DNA of 64,000 nucleotides from Phytobacter diazotrophicus (GTDB lineage: Bacteria > Pseudomonadota > Gammaproteobacteria > Enterobacterales > Enterobacteriaceae): assembly GCA_004346725.1 (NCBI GenBank), contig SMDE01000003.1, positions 310,001 through 374,000 on the forward strand. The letters run 5' to 3'. The notes below the pieces were generated by a model. That model ran no database searches. It was not told the DNA's origin and saw only the letters and a list, made by a program, of their open reading frames with translations. This document shows positions 29,328 through 38,694 of the stretch, one piece after another. How positions within the stretch are numbered: position 1 is the stretch's first letter; every line of letters begins with the position of its first letter. The position numbers and the translations under genes were made by a program.

Positions 29328-30809
29328 TTACTTACTTTTCTTGATATGCTTAATCAAGCGCTTACGTTTACGCATCTGGTTTGGCGTCAGCGTATTGCGT
29401 TTATCTGCATACGGGTTTTCCCCTTCCTTAAACTGAATACGGATAGGTGTGCCCATCACATCCAGCGATTTACGGAAGTAGTTCATCAGATAACGCTTGT
29501 AGGAGTCCGGCAGATCTTTTACCTGGTTGCCGTGAATCACCACAATCGGCGGGTTATAACCACCGGCATGCGCGTATTTCAGCTTCACGCGACGACCGCG
29601 AACCAACGGCGGCTGGTGATCTTCGGACGCCATATTCATGATACGGGTCAGCATCGCGGTGCTCTGGCGACGGGTCGAGCTGTCATAGGCTTCACGCACG
29701 GATTCAAACAGGTTACCTACGCCGCTGCCATGCAGTGCGGAGATGAAGTGCACGCGAGCAAAGTCGATAAAGCCCAGACGGAAGTCCAGCGTCTCTTTGA
29801 CCTGCTCTTTCACTTCCTGGCTGAGGCCATCCCATTTGTTGACCACGATAACCAGTGAGCGCCCACTATTGAGGATGAAGCCAAGCAGTGAGAGGTCCTG
29901 GTCAGAGATACCTTCACGGGCATCAATAACCAGCATCACGACGTTAGCGTCTTCAATCGCCTGCAGCGTTTTGATTACCGAGAATTTTTCCACCGCATCG
30001 GTGATTTTGCCGCGTTTACGCACGCCCGCGGTGTCGATCAGAACGTACTCGCGTCCATCACGCTCCATCGGGATATAAATACTGTCACGCGTGGTGCCCG
30101 GCATGTCATAAACCACAACACGCTCTTCCCCGAGGATACGGTTAGTCAGCGTGGACTTACCGACATTAGGACGCCCGACGATCGCCAGCTTGATAGGCAG
30201 GTCCTGCGGGTTGAAGTCGTCTTCCGGTTCTTCTTCTTCGCCGTCTTCACCTTTGCCTTCGTCGAACTGCGCCCAGTAGGCAGCGTCTTCATCCAGCTCT
30301 TCCGGCGGATCGATTTCATCCATCCACGGCAGCAGAACGTGTTCCAGCAGGCTGACAACACCACGGCCATGCGAGGCGGCAATCGGGTGAATCTCACCCA
30401 GGCCAAGCGAGTAGAAGTCGACAACCGCCTGATCCGGATCCAGACCGTCCGTTTTGTTCGCGACGAGGAATGTCGGTTTTTCACGCGAGCGCAGGTGCTT
30501 GGCAATGGCTTCGTCAGCCGGCATCAGCCCGGCGCGCGCATCCACCATAAATAGCACCACATCGGCTTCTTCAATCGCCAGCAGCGACTGTTCCGCCATA
30601 CGGGTTTCTACGCCGTCTTCCGTACCATCAATACCGCCCGTATCGATACAGATAAATTCACGACCTTCGACTTCAGCACGACCGTACTTACGGTCACGGG
30701 TCAGCCCCGGAAAATCCGCTACCAGCGCATCACGGGTGCGTGTTAAACGGTTAAAAAGCGTGGATTTTCCAACGTTAGGGCGCCCGACCAGCGCGACCAC
30801 AGGTATCAT
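29328..30809 (-). CDS. der: Ribosome-assembly GTPase Der (EngA)
   Basis: Essential tandem GTPase for maturation of the 50S ribosomal subunit. 493 residues. Two full G domains are seen: the first with GRPNVGKS (residue ~8), DTGGI and NKTD; the second with GRPNVGKS (about 211), DTAGV and NKWD. An acidic linker ([15 protein letters not shown]) separates them. A C-terminal KH-like domain ends in a very basic tail ([15 protein letters not shown]). It lies after bamB in the same direction, separated by a terminator-like hairpin. Confidence 0.98.
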   Translation of the reverse strand: MIPVVALVGRPNVGKSTLFNRLTRTRDALVADFPGLTRDRKYGRAEVEGREFICIDTGGIDGTEDGVETRMAEQSLLAIEEADVVLFMVDARAGLMPADEAIAKHLRSREKPTFLVANKTDGLDPDQAVVDFYSLGLGEIHPIAASHGRGVVSLLEHVLLPWMDEIDPPEELDEDAAYWAQFDEGKGEDGEEEEPEDDFNPQDLPIKLAIVGRPNVGKSTLTNRILGEERVVVYDMPGTTRDSIYIPMERDGREYVLIDTAGVRKRGKITDAVEKFSVIKTLQAIEDANVVMLVIDAREGISDQDLSLLGFILNSGRSLVIVVNKWDGLSQEVKEQVKETLDFRLGFIDFARVHFISALHGSGVGNLFESVREAYDSSTRRQSTAMLTRIMNMASEDHQPPLVRGRRVKLKYAHAGGYNPPIVVIHGNQVKDLPDSYKRYLMNYFRKSLDVMGTPIRIQFKEGENPYADKRNTLTPNQMRKRKRLIKHIKKSK

Positions 30810-30879
30810 GTTTAAAGCCTCATTACTTAGAATTCAAAATCAAAACGCCGCAACGCTGGCGACGTTTTAAAAACAGTAA

Positions 30880-30906
30880 AACGGCCCCTGCAACAGGAGC
30901 CGTCTT
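30880..30906 (-). terminator. Terminator between bamB and der
   Basis: CGGCCCCTG and CAGGAGCCG form a nine-base stem with one wobble and a three-base loop. On the minus strand it is followed by TTTTACTG, 25 bases after the bamB stop codon. Partial read-through into der is likely. Confidence 0.7.
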
Positions 30907-30931
30907 CTCACGAACGACCACCTTCGCGCGA

Positions 30932-32110
30932 TTAACGCGTGATGGCGTACAGCGTACCGTCTTTAGCCTGGATAAGCAGTTTGCCTTCCGCAGCAACAGG
31001 ATCGGTCAGGAAACCGGAGCCGTCCACTTTCTGCTGCGCGACAAAACGCCCGTCTTCGACGTTAATCCAGTGCATGTAGCCTTCGCTGTCACCGGTCACG
31101 ATGTAACCATTATACAACGCCGGAGCGGTAAGGTTACGGTGCAGGAGATCGCTTTGTGTCCATAACGTCACACCACCGTCGGTGGTCAGCGCCAGAACGC
31201 GGTCATTCTGGTCAATCATGTAGATGCGGTTACCATCGACAATGAAATTGCTCACTGAACCCAGTTCACGTTTCCACATGATCTGGCCGCTACGCAAATC
31301 CAGCGCCGTCAGGTTACCGTTGTAAGCCAGCGCATACACCACGCCGTTTACAATCACCGGCGTTGTATCGACATCGCTCAGACGGTCGATTTCAGTCGGA
31401 CCCGTTGCCTGAGAAATACGCTGCTGCCAAATCATCTGGCCCTGCTGCATCAACACGGCGCTTACGCGACCATTGTCGCCACCCACAATGGCTGCGCCGT
31501 AGGCGGTAGCCGGTGCGGATTCGCCACGCAGGGACAGTGACGGCATATCAAGGTTAACCGTCCATTTCACCGCACCGTCGCTCTCATTAAGCGCCTGTAG
31601 CTGACCGTTACTGGTATGAATCAGCACCAGGCCGTCGCTGACAACAGGGCGGGATAACGCTTCACCGGCAACGTTGGTTTTCCATGCCTGGGAACCGTCG
31701 TTCGTATTCAGCGCATAGACCTTCGCTTTTTCGCTGCCCACGTAGACATGGCCGCCTGCAACGGTCACACCACCGGACAACAGCGCCGGGCTGCTTGAGA
31801 ACCAGCCAGATTTTTCTGCCAGGTTAACGGACCAGACTTCTTTGCCGTCGCTCGCACTAACCGCTTTTACCGTACCGCGACGGTCAGCAGCGTAGACCAC
31901 GCCACTGTCCAGCGCCGGATGCAAATTAGAATGAAAATCGCCAATACCGCTACCCACGGAGGTACTCCACGCGGTAGACGGGTTAAACTGGTTAGTCACC
32001 GTCGGCAGAGGGGACATTTTGACAACGTCTTCTTCGCCGCTAAACAGGGAACAACCGCTCAGTAAGGTGACGGACAGCAGCCCAGGCAGAAGTAATTTAC
32101 GCAATTGCAT
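30932..32110 (-). CDS. bamB: Outer-membrane assembly lipoprotein BamB
   Basis: Lipoprotein of the BAM complex that inserts beta-barrel proteins into the outer membrane. 392 residues, as in E. coli. The N terminus is a lipoprotein signal peptide with lipobox LLSGC (Cys ~20) followed by SLFSG, consistent with outer-membrane sorting. The rest is an eight-bladed PQQ/quinoprotein-like beta propeller with repeating units such as AADRRGTVKAVSASDGKEVWSV. It lies ten bases after yfgM and is probably cotranscribed with it. Confidence 0.97.
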   Translation of the reverse strand: MQLRKLLLPGLLSVTLLSGCSLFSGEEDVVKMSPLPTVTNQFNPSTAWSTSVGSGIGDFHSNLHPALDSGVVYAADRRGTVKAVSASDGKEVWSVNLAEKSGWFSSSPALLSGGVTVAGGHVYVGSEKAKVYALNTNDGSQAWKTNVAGEALSRPVVSDGLVLIHTSNGQLQALNESDGAVKWTVNLDMPSLSLRGESAPATAYGAAIVGGDNGRVSAVLMQQGQMIWQQRISQATGPTEIDRLSDVDTTPVIVNGVVYALAYNGNLTALDLRSGQIMWKRELGSVSNFIVDGNRIYMIDQNDRVLALTTDGGVTLWTQSDLLHRNLTAPALYNGYIVTGDSEGYMHWINVEDGRFVAQQKVDGSGFLTDPVAAEGKLLIQAKDGTLYAITR

Positions 32111-32120
32111 CGGGTCCCTC

Positions 32121-32741
32121 TTAGATGGACAAATTGTTGATTTTCATCTGCATCATTTCACTCAGCGCCGGGGATGCGTTGTTTTTAACGCCATTTTCCC
32201 ATGCGGTGCGTGCACCTTGTTTGTCGCCTTTGCTGAGCAGCGCTTCGCCACGCAGGTCGGCAACAATGGCCGCCCAGCCGTCGCCTTTCACGCTATCAAG
32301 CGTTTTCAGCGCAGCATCTTGCTGCTTGAGCTGCACCTGGATACGGGCGAGACGAATGTTAATCATACCCTTAAGGTTTTCATCGCTGGTGGCGGCAAGA
32401 CCTTGTTGCAGTTGCGCGGAAGCCTTTTCCAGCTCATCGCGTTGAACATACTGCTGTGCCAGTTCCAGTGATGCCAGCGCGCCATAGGTATTCTTATTCT
32501 CAGCCGCGAATTTCTCCGCCGCCGTCAGCGTTTCAGGTTTATCAGCACGAATCGCGGTAATGGCGTTTTCATAGCCTTGCGAAGCCGATCTCGCTGTTTC
32601 GATTTGGTGACTTGTCCAGTAGCGCCAGCCAACTAATGCACCAATACCTAAAATGACACCAACAGCCAGCGCTTTGCCGTTTTCAGCAAAAAAGCGTTTG
32701 AGCGCGTCTACCTGTTCGTTGTCGTTCTCGTAAATTTCCAC
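32121..32741 (-). CDS. yfgM: Ancillary SecYEG translocon subunit YfgM
   Basis: 206-residue inner-membrane protein with a short cytoplasmic N terminus, one membrane segment (residues ~23-44, ALAVGVILGIGALVGW) and a periplasmic TPR-like domain. E. coli YfgM joins the SecYEG/PpiD complex, helps hand over secreted proteins to periplasmic chaperones and modulates RcsB. It stands between hisS (36 bases upstream) and bamB (10 bases downstream), linking translation and envelope assembly genes in one transcript. Confidence 0.95.
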   Translation of the reverse strand: MEIYENDNEQVDALKRFFAENGKALAVGVILGIGALVGWRYWTSHQIETARSASQGYENAITAIRADKPETLTAAEKFAAENKNTYGALASLELAQQYVQRDELEKASAQLQQGLAATSDENLKGMINIRLARIQVQLKQQDAALKTLDSVKGDGWAAIVADLRGEALLSKGDKQGARTAWENGVKNNASPALSEMMQMKINNLSI

Positions 32742-32777
32742 GCAGTCCTTCTCCTTAACGATAATTCACCGGGGAGA

Positions 32778-34052
32778 TTAGCCCAGTAGTGTGCGCAAAT
32801 GCGCCGCAACGCTGTCCTGCGTTACCGTATTTTGCTCACCAGAGCGTAAATCCTTCACTACAACGTTACCGTCAGCGATTTCAGACTCACCCAGCACCAG
32901 TGCGAGCTTAGCGCCCCACTTATCGGCACGGGCAAATTGCTTTTTGAAATTACCGCCGCCGTGGTTCGTCATGAGCTTAACGTCAGGTAACGCATCGCGT
33001 ACCTGTTCAGCCAGTTGCATTGCAGCGGACTGTACGTTTTCGCCTGACGCTACCAGGTATATATCGACAACGGATTCTGCTTTAAATTCCGGATTAACTG
33101 CCTGAACCAACAAAACAAGTCGCTCAAGGCCCATCGCGAAGCCAACCGCCGGCGTTGCGCGCCCGCCAAGCTGCTCGACCAGACCGTCGTAACGGCCACC
33201 TGCGCAGACCGTTCCCTGAGAACCCAGGCTGGTGGTCACCCACTCGAAAACGGTGCGGTTGTAATAATCAAGACCGCGCACCAGACGCTGGTTGACCGTG
33301 TAGGCAATACCCGCAGCTTCCAGCAGTTTGCACAGGCCCGCGAAGTGTTCACGAGACTCTTCATCCAGATAATCGCCCAGGGCTGGCGCCGCGTTCAGAA
33401 GCGCCTGAATATCTGGGTTTTTGGAATCCAGTACGCGCAGCGGATTGCTGTACATACGGCGTTTGCAGTCTTCGTCCAGTTGCTCTTTATGCTGCTCAAG
33501 AAACGCCACCAGCGCATCGCGATAGTTCGCACGTGCTTCCAGCGAGCCAATAGAGTTCAGTTCGAGGCTAACGTGATCGAAGATACCCAGCGCACGCCAC
33601 CAGCGTGCAGTGAGCATAATCAGTTCGGCATCAATGTCCGGGCCCTGCAGGCCAAACACTTCGACACCCAACTGATGGAACTGGCGGTAGCGACCTTTTT
33701 GCGGGCGCTCATAGCGGAACATCGGACCGACATACCACAGGCGCTGTTCCTGATTGTACAGAAGACCATGCTCGATGCCGGCGCGTACACAGCCCGCTGT
33801 ACCTTCTGGACGCAGCGTCAGGCTATCGCCGTTGCGATCGTCAAAGGTGTACATCTCTTTTTCAACCACGTCGGTAACTTCACCGATCGCGCGTTTGAAT
33901 AACGGGGTCTGCTCTACAATCGGCAAACGGATTTCATTGTAACCGTAGCTGCCGAGCACGTTTTTGAGTGTGCCTTCAATGCGCTGCCAGATGGCGGTTT
34001 CGCCAGGCAGATAATCGTTCATGCCGCGAATGGCTTGAATATTCTTTGCCAC
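32778..34052 (-). CDS. hisS: Histidyl-tRNA synthetase HisS
   Basis: Class II aminoacyl-tRNA synthetase that charges tRNA-His. The start is a GTG at 34052, as in E. coli, giving 424 residues beginning (M)[18 protein letters not shown] longer frame starting in the ispG-hisS gap passes through a terminator and is rejected. Motif 2 region TLRPEGTAG (around residue 81), the histidine-A segment [12 protein letters not shown] and motif 3 around GFAMGLERL are present. The C-terminal anticodon-binding domain ends AAHLRTLLG. Confidence 0.98.
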   Translation of the reverse strand: MAKNIQAIRGMNDYLPGETAIWQRIEGTLKNVLGSYGYNEIRLPIVEQTPLFKRAIGEVTDVVEKEMYTFDDRNGDSLTLRPEGTAGCVRAGIEHGLLYNQEQRLWYVGPMFRYERPQKGRYRQFHQLGVEVFGLQGPDIDAELIMLTARWWRALGIFDHVSLELNSIGSLEARANYRDALVAFLEQHKEQLDEDCKRRMYSNPLRVLDSKNPDIQALLNAAPALGDYLDEESREHFAGLCKLLEAAGIAYTVNQRLVRGLDYYNRTVFEWVTTSLGSQGTVCAGGRYDGLVEQLGGRATPAVGFAMGLERLVLLVQAVNPEFKAESVVDIYLVASGENVQSAAMQLAEQVRDALPDVKLMTNHGGGNFKKQFARADKWGAKLALVLGESEIADGNVVVKDLRSGEQNTVTQDSVAAHLRTLLG

Positions 34053-34072
34053 GTTTATTCTCTTTTTGAATA

Positions 34073-34111
34073 CAAAAAATGAACCCTCAGGGCTTGCGCC
34101 TTGCGGGTTCA
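34073..34111 (-). terminator. ispG terminator
   Basis: TGAACCC (34080-34086) pairs with GGGTTCA (34105-34111), with internal additional pairing. On the minus strand it ends in a T-run (plus-strand A-run 34073-34078). It lies between the ispG stop and the hisS start, so hisS probably has its own promoter in or before it. Confidence 0.85.
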
Positions 34112-34144
34112 TCATACACGGGAAGCCAGCCGCTTCCCATCACG

Positions 34145-35263
34145 TTATTTTTCTACCTGTTGCACAGCAATACGATTAGCTTCATCCAGGATTGATGCTT
34201 TCGCACGGATGCGGGCTTCAAGCTGGGTAATCATATCGTCGTTATCCAGTCTGTCCTTGCGTACGCCATCTTCGTAAAGGCCGCTTTTCTTGTTGCCACC
34301 GGTCACGCCAAGCGTAGAAACCAGCGCTTCGCCAGGGCCGTTCACCACGCAACCGATGATCGAAACATCCATCGGCGTGATGATATCTTCCAGGCGCTGT
34401 TCAAGGGCATTTACGGTACCGATCACGTCAAACTCCTGACGTGAGCAGGTAGGACAGGCGATAAAGTTGATGCCACGCGAACGGATGCGCAGTGATTTCA
34501 GGATATCGAAGCCAACTTTGATCTCTTCAACCGGATCCGCCGCCAGCGAGACACGCAGCGTATCGCCGATCCCTTCCGACAGCAATAAGCCCAGGCCGAT
34601 CGCTGACTTAACCGCGCCACTGCGCGCCCCGCCCGCTTCGGTGATGCCAAGGTGTAACGGTTGATCGATCTGTTTTGCCAGCAGACGGTATGACTCCACC
34701 GCCAGGAATACATCGGAGGCTTTTACGCTGACTTTGAATTGATCGAAATTGAGTCTGTCGAGGTGATCGACATGGCGCATGGCGGATTCCAGCAGCGCTT
34801 GCGGCGTGGGCTCACCATACTTTTCCTGCAGATCCTTTTCCAGCGATCCGGCGTTAACGCCAATACGGATAGGGATATTTTTGTCGCGCGCACAGTCAAC
34901 AACCATGCGAATACGTTCTTCATTACCGATATTGCCTGGGTTGATACGCAGGCAATCGACGCCGTATTCCGCGACTTTCAGCGCAATGCGGTAGTCAAAG
35001 TGAATATCCGCGACCAGCGGTACACTCACCTGTTGCTTAATCAGTTTGAAGGCTTCTGCCGCGTCCATAGTAGGAACGGAAACACGAACTATGTCAGCGC
35101 CAACGCGCTCAAGCGCTTTAATCTGCGCAACCGTCGCGTCCACGTCTGTGGTGCGGGTGTTTGTCATTGACTGCACGGCGATGGGGGCGCCATCGCCAAT
35201 CGGCACATTACCAACGTAAATCCGTTTCGATTTCCGACGTTGAATCGGAGCCTGGTTATGCAT
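34145..35263 (-). CDS. ispG: 4-hydroxy-3-methylbut-2-enyl diphosphate synthase IspG
   Basis: Iron-sulfur enzyme of the methylerythritol phosphate pathway, reducing MEcPP to HMBPP with flavodoxin as electron donor. 372 residues. It has an N-terminal TIM barrel and a C-terminal [4Fe-4S] domain with cluster ligands in CPTCSRQE (about residues 270-273) and in [11 protein letters not shown] (Cys ~305, Glu ~312). It depends on the Isc system encoded later in this window for its cluster. It lies 26 bases after rodZ, in the same direction. Confidence 0.98.
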   Translation of the reverse strand: MHNQAPIQRRKSKRIYVGNVPIGDGAPIAVQSMTNTRTTDVDATVAQIKALERVGADIVRVSVPTMDAAEAFKLIKQQVSVPLVADIHFDYRIALKVAEYGVDCLRINPGNIGNEERIRMVVDCARDKNIPIRIGVNAGSLEKDLQEKYGEPTPQALLESAMRHVDHLDRLNFDQFKVSVKASDVFLAVESYRLLAKQIDQPLHLGITEAGGARSGAVKSAIGLGLLLSEGIGDTLRVSLAADPVEEIKVGFDILKSLRIRSRGINFIACPTCSRQEFDVIGTVNALEQRLEDIITPMDVSIIGCVVNGPGEALVSTLGVTGGNKKSGLYEDGVRKDRLDNDDMITQLEARIRAKASILDEANRIAVQQVEK

Positions 35264-35289
35264 GAAAAATCTCCCGCGTTGCCCGTCTG

Positions 35290-36303
35290 TTACTGTACTG
35301 CTGATTGTTCGGCATTGAGGGTCAGGCGTGCAACCTGGTTAGTTCTGATAAAGCGGCTCAGATCGACAGGTTTACCCTGATATTGAATCTGTACCGCAGC
35401 AGGTGCACCGATTTTGAGCTTGTAAGGCGCCTGGCCGGTCAAATTCAGCGTCGCGTCTTTACGCTGGATGCCGCTGAATAATTTTTTACCGCTTGCATCG
35501 CTCACTTCTAACCAGCAGTCGGCGTTGAAGTTCATGACCAGCGCATGTGCGGCGTCCGGGGAGGCGACACCCGCCTGGTCAGTCGGCAGTGGCGCGTTAT
35601 TCGCGTTAGCCGATGGCTGAGCGGCAGGGGATTGAGTAACAGGTGCCTGAGAAGGCGAGACAACGGCGTTGGAATGCGCGGTTGCCGCAGGCGTTTGCGC
35701 GGCTGTTGCAGGCGCGGCTGTTGTCGGCGCCGTTGGCTCAACTGGCGTAGTCGCAGCCGTAGTATTTGGTGTTTCCGTCGGAGTGCTGACTGCATCGTTA
35801 TTCAGCGGAACGTTCTGCCCTTCGCTGCTACCACTGGCGTTCAGCTCTGCAGATGACTGATCGGCCATTGTGGTGATCTCTTGCTGCTGCGCTTTGTGGT
35901 TTTGCCACCACCATGCGCCCGTCAGGCCAACAACCACAAACAGCACCAGCCAGGTAAAGCTCATTAACCAGCCGTCACGTTTTTTACGACGTTTACCCAG
36001 AGAAAAGGTCTGCATCGGCGCGACTTTCGCCGCCCGAATCGGGGCCTGTTTCTCAATCATCGGCAGCAATTCTTCTTCCGGGATATGCACCAAACGCGCA
36101 TACGAGCGGATGTAACCACGCAGGAATGTTGAAGCCAATTCGGCAGGAGCCTTATCGTCTTCAATATCGCGTACCGTGGAAACTTTGAGACAGAGGCGCT
36201 CAGCTACCGCCTGCTGGCTAAGTCCGAGTTGTTCACGGGCATTGCGCAGACGAACGCCCGTGGTTTGTGCTTCGTTTTGGTCGTGAGTGGCTTCAGTATT
36301 CAT
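35290..36303 (-). CDS. rodZ: Cytoskeletal membrane protein RodZ
   Basis: Bitopic inner-membrane protein needed for rod shape, linking MreB filaments to the elongasome. The 337-residue length equals E. coli. The cytoplasmic part has a Cro-like helix-turn-helix ([23 protein letters not shown], residues ~27-49) that binds MreB. A basic juxtamembrane stretch (KRRKKRDG) and one membrane segment (around 112-132) follow. A Thr/Ala/Pro-rich linker precedes a periplasmic beta domain. It lies in the rlmN-rodZ-ispG run, which is mostly codirectional. Confidence 0.97.
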   Translation of the reverse strand: MNTEATHDQNEAQTTGVRLRNAREQLGLSQQAVAERLCLKVSTVRDIEDDKAPAELASTFLRGYIRSYARLVHIPEEELLPMIEKQAPIRAAKVAPMQTFSLGKRRKKRDGWLMSFTWLVLFVVVGLTGAWWWQNHKAQQQEITTMADQSSAELNASGSSEGQNVPLNNDAVSTPTETPNTTAATTPVEPTAPTTAAPATAAQTPAATAHSNAVVSPSQAPVTQSPAAQPSANANNAPLPTDQAGVASPDAAHALVMNFNADCWLEVSDASGKKLFSGIQRKDATLNLTGQAPYKLKIGAPAAVQIQYQGKPVDLSRFIRTNQVARLTLNAEQSAVQ

Positions 36304-36558
36304 TCGCTACAACTGCTGGTACGTGAAAATTTAAGATTCAGGCGCGTAGTAAGCATTGCCTGGGCGCGCCGCGAAATGTCAGGGTCAGTTAAATTTAGAC
36401 CGACAGTATAAGACTGTCAGGCCGGTCATAACAGAACAGCTTTTCGTACTTTTGCTAAGCTGTTGTTCCATCGCTACATACTGCCTTAAAGTCGAGAGAA
36501 ACGCACAGTAATTATTGATTGCACAACTATAATCAGGCGATTAAATCAGCATATTTAT

Positions 36559-36588
36559 GCGTCGCGACACAGAAGCCTGCCGCGACGC
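36559..36588. other. Perfect hairpin just after rlmN
   Basis: GCGTCGCG (36559-36566) pairs fully with CGCGACGC (36581-36588) around a 14-base loop, seven bases past the rlmN stop. There is no T-run; it could stabilise the rlmN 3' end. The rest of the 292-base rlmN-rodZ gap is AT-rich and presumably holds the rodZ promoter; I could not assign it. Confidence 0.5.
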
Positions 36589-36595
36589 CAGAACA

Positions 36596-37762
36596 CTAAA
36601 CCGCTTTAATCGAAATCGGCTCACCCTGCATACGTTTACGCATCGTCCGTTTCGTACGGTCAATAACATCACCAGCCAACTGACCACATGCCGCGTCAAT
36701 GTCATCACCGCGTGTTTTACGCACGATAGTGGTGAAGCCATAGCTCATTAGCACCTTACAGAAACGGTCGATACGGCTGTTCGAGCTGCGACCATACGGC
36801 GCGCCCGGGAACGGGTTCCACGGAATCAGGTTGATTTTGCACGGCGTGTCTTTCAGCAAGGCCGCCAGCTCATGCGCATGCTCAGTGCCATCGTTCACAT
36901 GGTCGAGCATGACGTATTCAATGGTCACGCGCCCCTGGTTGGCATTGGACTTCGAAATGTAGCCGCGAACCGATTCGAGGAAAGTCGCAATATTGTACTT
37001 TTTGTTGATCGGCACAATTTCGTCACGAATGGTATCGTTCGGCGCATGCAGTGAAATAGCCAGCGCAACATCAATCATGTCACCCAGCTTATCCAGCGCA
37101 GGAACCACGCCAGAAGTCGACAGCGTAACGCGACGTTTGGACAAGCCAAAACCAAAGTCATCCAGCATGATTTCCATTGCCGGCACCACGTTAGTCAGGT
37201 TCAGCAGCGGTTCGCCCATGCCCATCATCACCACGTTAGTGATAGGACGTACGCCGGTCGTTTTAACCGCACCGATAATTTTCGCCGCGCGCCAGACCTG
37301 GCCAATAATCTCTGACACTTTCAGGTTACGGTTGAAGCCCTGTTGCGCCGTGGAGCAGAATTTACACTCCAGCGCACAGCCAACCTGTGAGGAAACGCAC
37401 AGCGTGGCGCGATCGTCTTCCGGAATGTATACCGTTTCAACGCGCTGATCGCCTACGGCAATCGCCCATTTGATGGTGCCATCGGAGGAACGTTGCTCTT
37501 CCACGACTTCAGGAGCGCGGATTACCGCGACCTCTTTGAGCTTATTACGCAGCACTTTATTGATGTCGGTCATCTCATCAAAATCGTCGCTGCAATAGTG
37601 GTACATCCACTTCATCACCTGATCGGCGCGGAAGGTTTTTTCGCCTAAGTTTTTGAAAAACTCGCGCATCTGCTGACGATTCAGATCCAGCAGGTTGATT
37701 TTTGCATCTTTATTGGGAACCGTCAGTGCGACGTTCTCAGGCGTGACAATCTGTTCAGACAT
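36596..37762 (-). CDS. rlmN: Dual-specificity RNA methyltransferase RlmN
   Basis: Radical-SAM enzyme that methylates C2 of adenosine 2503 in 23S rRNA and A37 in several tRNAs. 388 residues, four more than E. coli near the N terminus. The radical-SAM cluster motif is CALECKFC (CxxxCxxC, around residue 129). The glycine-rich SAM segment MGMGEPLLN follows, and the second catalytic cysteine is in [15 protein letters not shown] near the C terminus. It requires [4Fe-4S] cluster supply. It lies after ndk in the same direction, behind a terminator. Confidence 0.98.
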   Translation of the reverse strand: MSEQIVTPENVALTVPNKDAKINLLDLNRQQMREFFKNLGEKTFRADQVMKWMYHYCSDDFDEMTDINKVLRNKLKEVAVIRAPEVVEEQRSSDGTIKWAIAVGDQRVETVYIPEDDRATLCVSSQVGCALECKFCSTAQQGFNRNLKVSEIIGQVWRAAKIIGAVKTTGVRPITNVVMMGMGEPLLNLTNVVPAMEIMLDDFGFGLSKRRVTLSTSGVVPALDKLGDMIDVALAISLHAPNDTIRDEIVPINKKYNIATFLESVRGYISKSNANQGRVTIEYVMLDHVNDGTEHAHELAALLKDTPCKINLIPWNPFPGAPYGRSSNSRIDRFCKVLMSYGFTTIVRKTRGDDIDAACGQLAGDVIDRTKRTMRKRMQGEPISIKAV

Positions 37763-37811
37763 AGTTGTTTATTCCGGCCTCGTTATTACACGTTATGGCC
37801 CCTGGAGGGTT

Positions 37812-37858
37812 GAAAAAAGAAGCGCCCCGGGAATGCATGTTGCAATTCACGGGGCGCT
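37812..37858 (-). terminator. ndk terminator
   Basis: AGCGCCCCG (37821-37829) pairs perfectly with CGGGGCGCT (37850-37858). On the minus strand a T-run follows (plus-strand A-run at 37813-37818). It lies well beyond the ndk stop codon and just upstream of rlmN. Confidence 0.9.
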
Positions 37859-37979
37859 GCATTGTACAAATTCTGCTGTGCAGATGCCACGACTGCGCGC
37901 GGCATTGGCAAAATAAAGTGTAAATCTGCTTACAATTTCCGATGGGCTTCGCACAACAGGGTGCGTAAGGCCGCGGAAA

Positions 37980-38411
37980 TTAGCGAGTGCGTGGGCAAAC
38001 TTCGCCTTCGCCGAAGAAATAGGCGATTTCGCGCGCCGCAGATTCCAGAGAATCGGAACCGTGGGTGCCGTTCTCGGTGAAGCTGTCAGCATAATCAGCG
38101 CGCAGAGTACCTGCCAGCGCGTTAGCCGGGTTGGTAGCGCCCAGCAGGTCACGGTGACGCTGCACCGCGTTTTCGCTTTCCAGTACGGAGACCACGATCG
38201 GGCCGGAGGTCATGAACTCAACCAGGCCGTCGAAGAACGGTTTGCCTTCGTGCTCAGCGTAGAAACCACGAGCCTGCTCAACGGACAGATGCAGCATTTT
38301 CGTGCCAACAATCTTGAAACCAGCAGATTCAAAACGCGCGAAAATACTACCAATAACGTTTTTTGCCACCGCGTTCGGCTTGATGATGGAAAAAGTACGT
38401 TCAATAGCCAT
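37980..38411 (-). CDS. ndk: Nucleoside diphosphate kinase Ndk
   Basis: Transfers the terminal phosphate from ATP to other (deoxy)nucleoside diphosphates through a phosphohistidine. 143 residues, the standard bacterial length. The active-site histidine lies in the family signature [12 protein letters not shown] (His ~117), and [11 protein letters not shown] near the N terminus binds phosphate. The gene is monocistronic, with its own terminator; the upstream region towards pbpC contains a dispersed repeat. Confidence 0.98.
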   Translation of the reverse strand: MAIERTFSIIKPNAVAKNVIGSIFARFESAGFKIVGTKMLHLSVEQARGFYAEHEGKPFFDGLVEFMTSGPIVVSVLESENAVQRHRDLLGATNPANALAGTLRADYADSFTENGTHGSDSLESAAREIAYFFGEGEVCPRTR

Positions 38412-38583
38412 GTTAACCCCTGTAAGTTGTTCTGTTGTCGTACATACATACGTATGACCTGGCGCGGATTATAAAGAGCAACGCGGGCATTGCCTATGGA
38501 TAAAGGTAACATTTTTTTAAAATAAGACGAGTTTCAGCAACACCATTCACCAAAACGTCTCTTCACCACATTATTCAGGTTAC

Positions 38584-38667
38584 ATCAAGGCGGCAAGCGC
38601 AGGCATCCCCGGTACTTACATAAATCAGTCACCGGGGTGTACACGTACAACCAACACAAAGGCAGCG
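38584..38667 (+). repeat. Dispersed intergenic repeat, copy B (RSA-like), between ndk and pbpC
   Basis: It reads AAGGCGGCAAGCGCAGGC, then a palindromic core CCCCGG-TACTTACATAAATCAGTCA-CCGGGG (arms at 38607-38612 and 38631-38637, approximate), then a CCAACAC segment. It matches the other three copies in order and spacing. The remaining 283-base ndk-pbpC gap holds the ndk promoter region only. Confidence 0.65.
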
Positions 38668-38694
38668 TAAAAAAGGATGCGTATATGTGTTGCG

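Noticed and set aside
34053-34115. N-terminal extension of hisS
   Set aside because: It would read through the ispG terminator hairpin; GTG 34052 gives the conserved N terminus.
35532-35860. Low-complexity frames over the middle of rodZ
   Set aside because: They arise from the Thr/Ala/Pro-rich linker of RodZ read in other frames.
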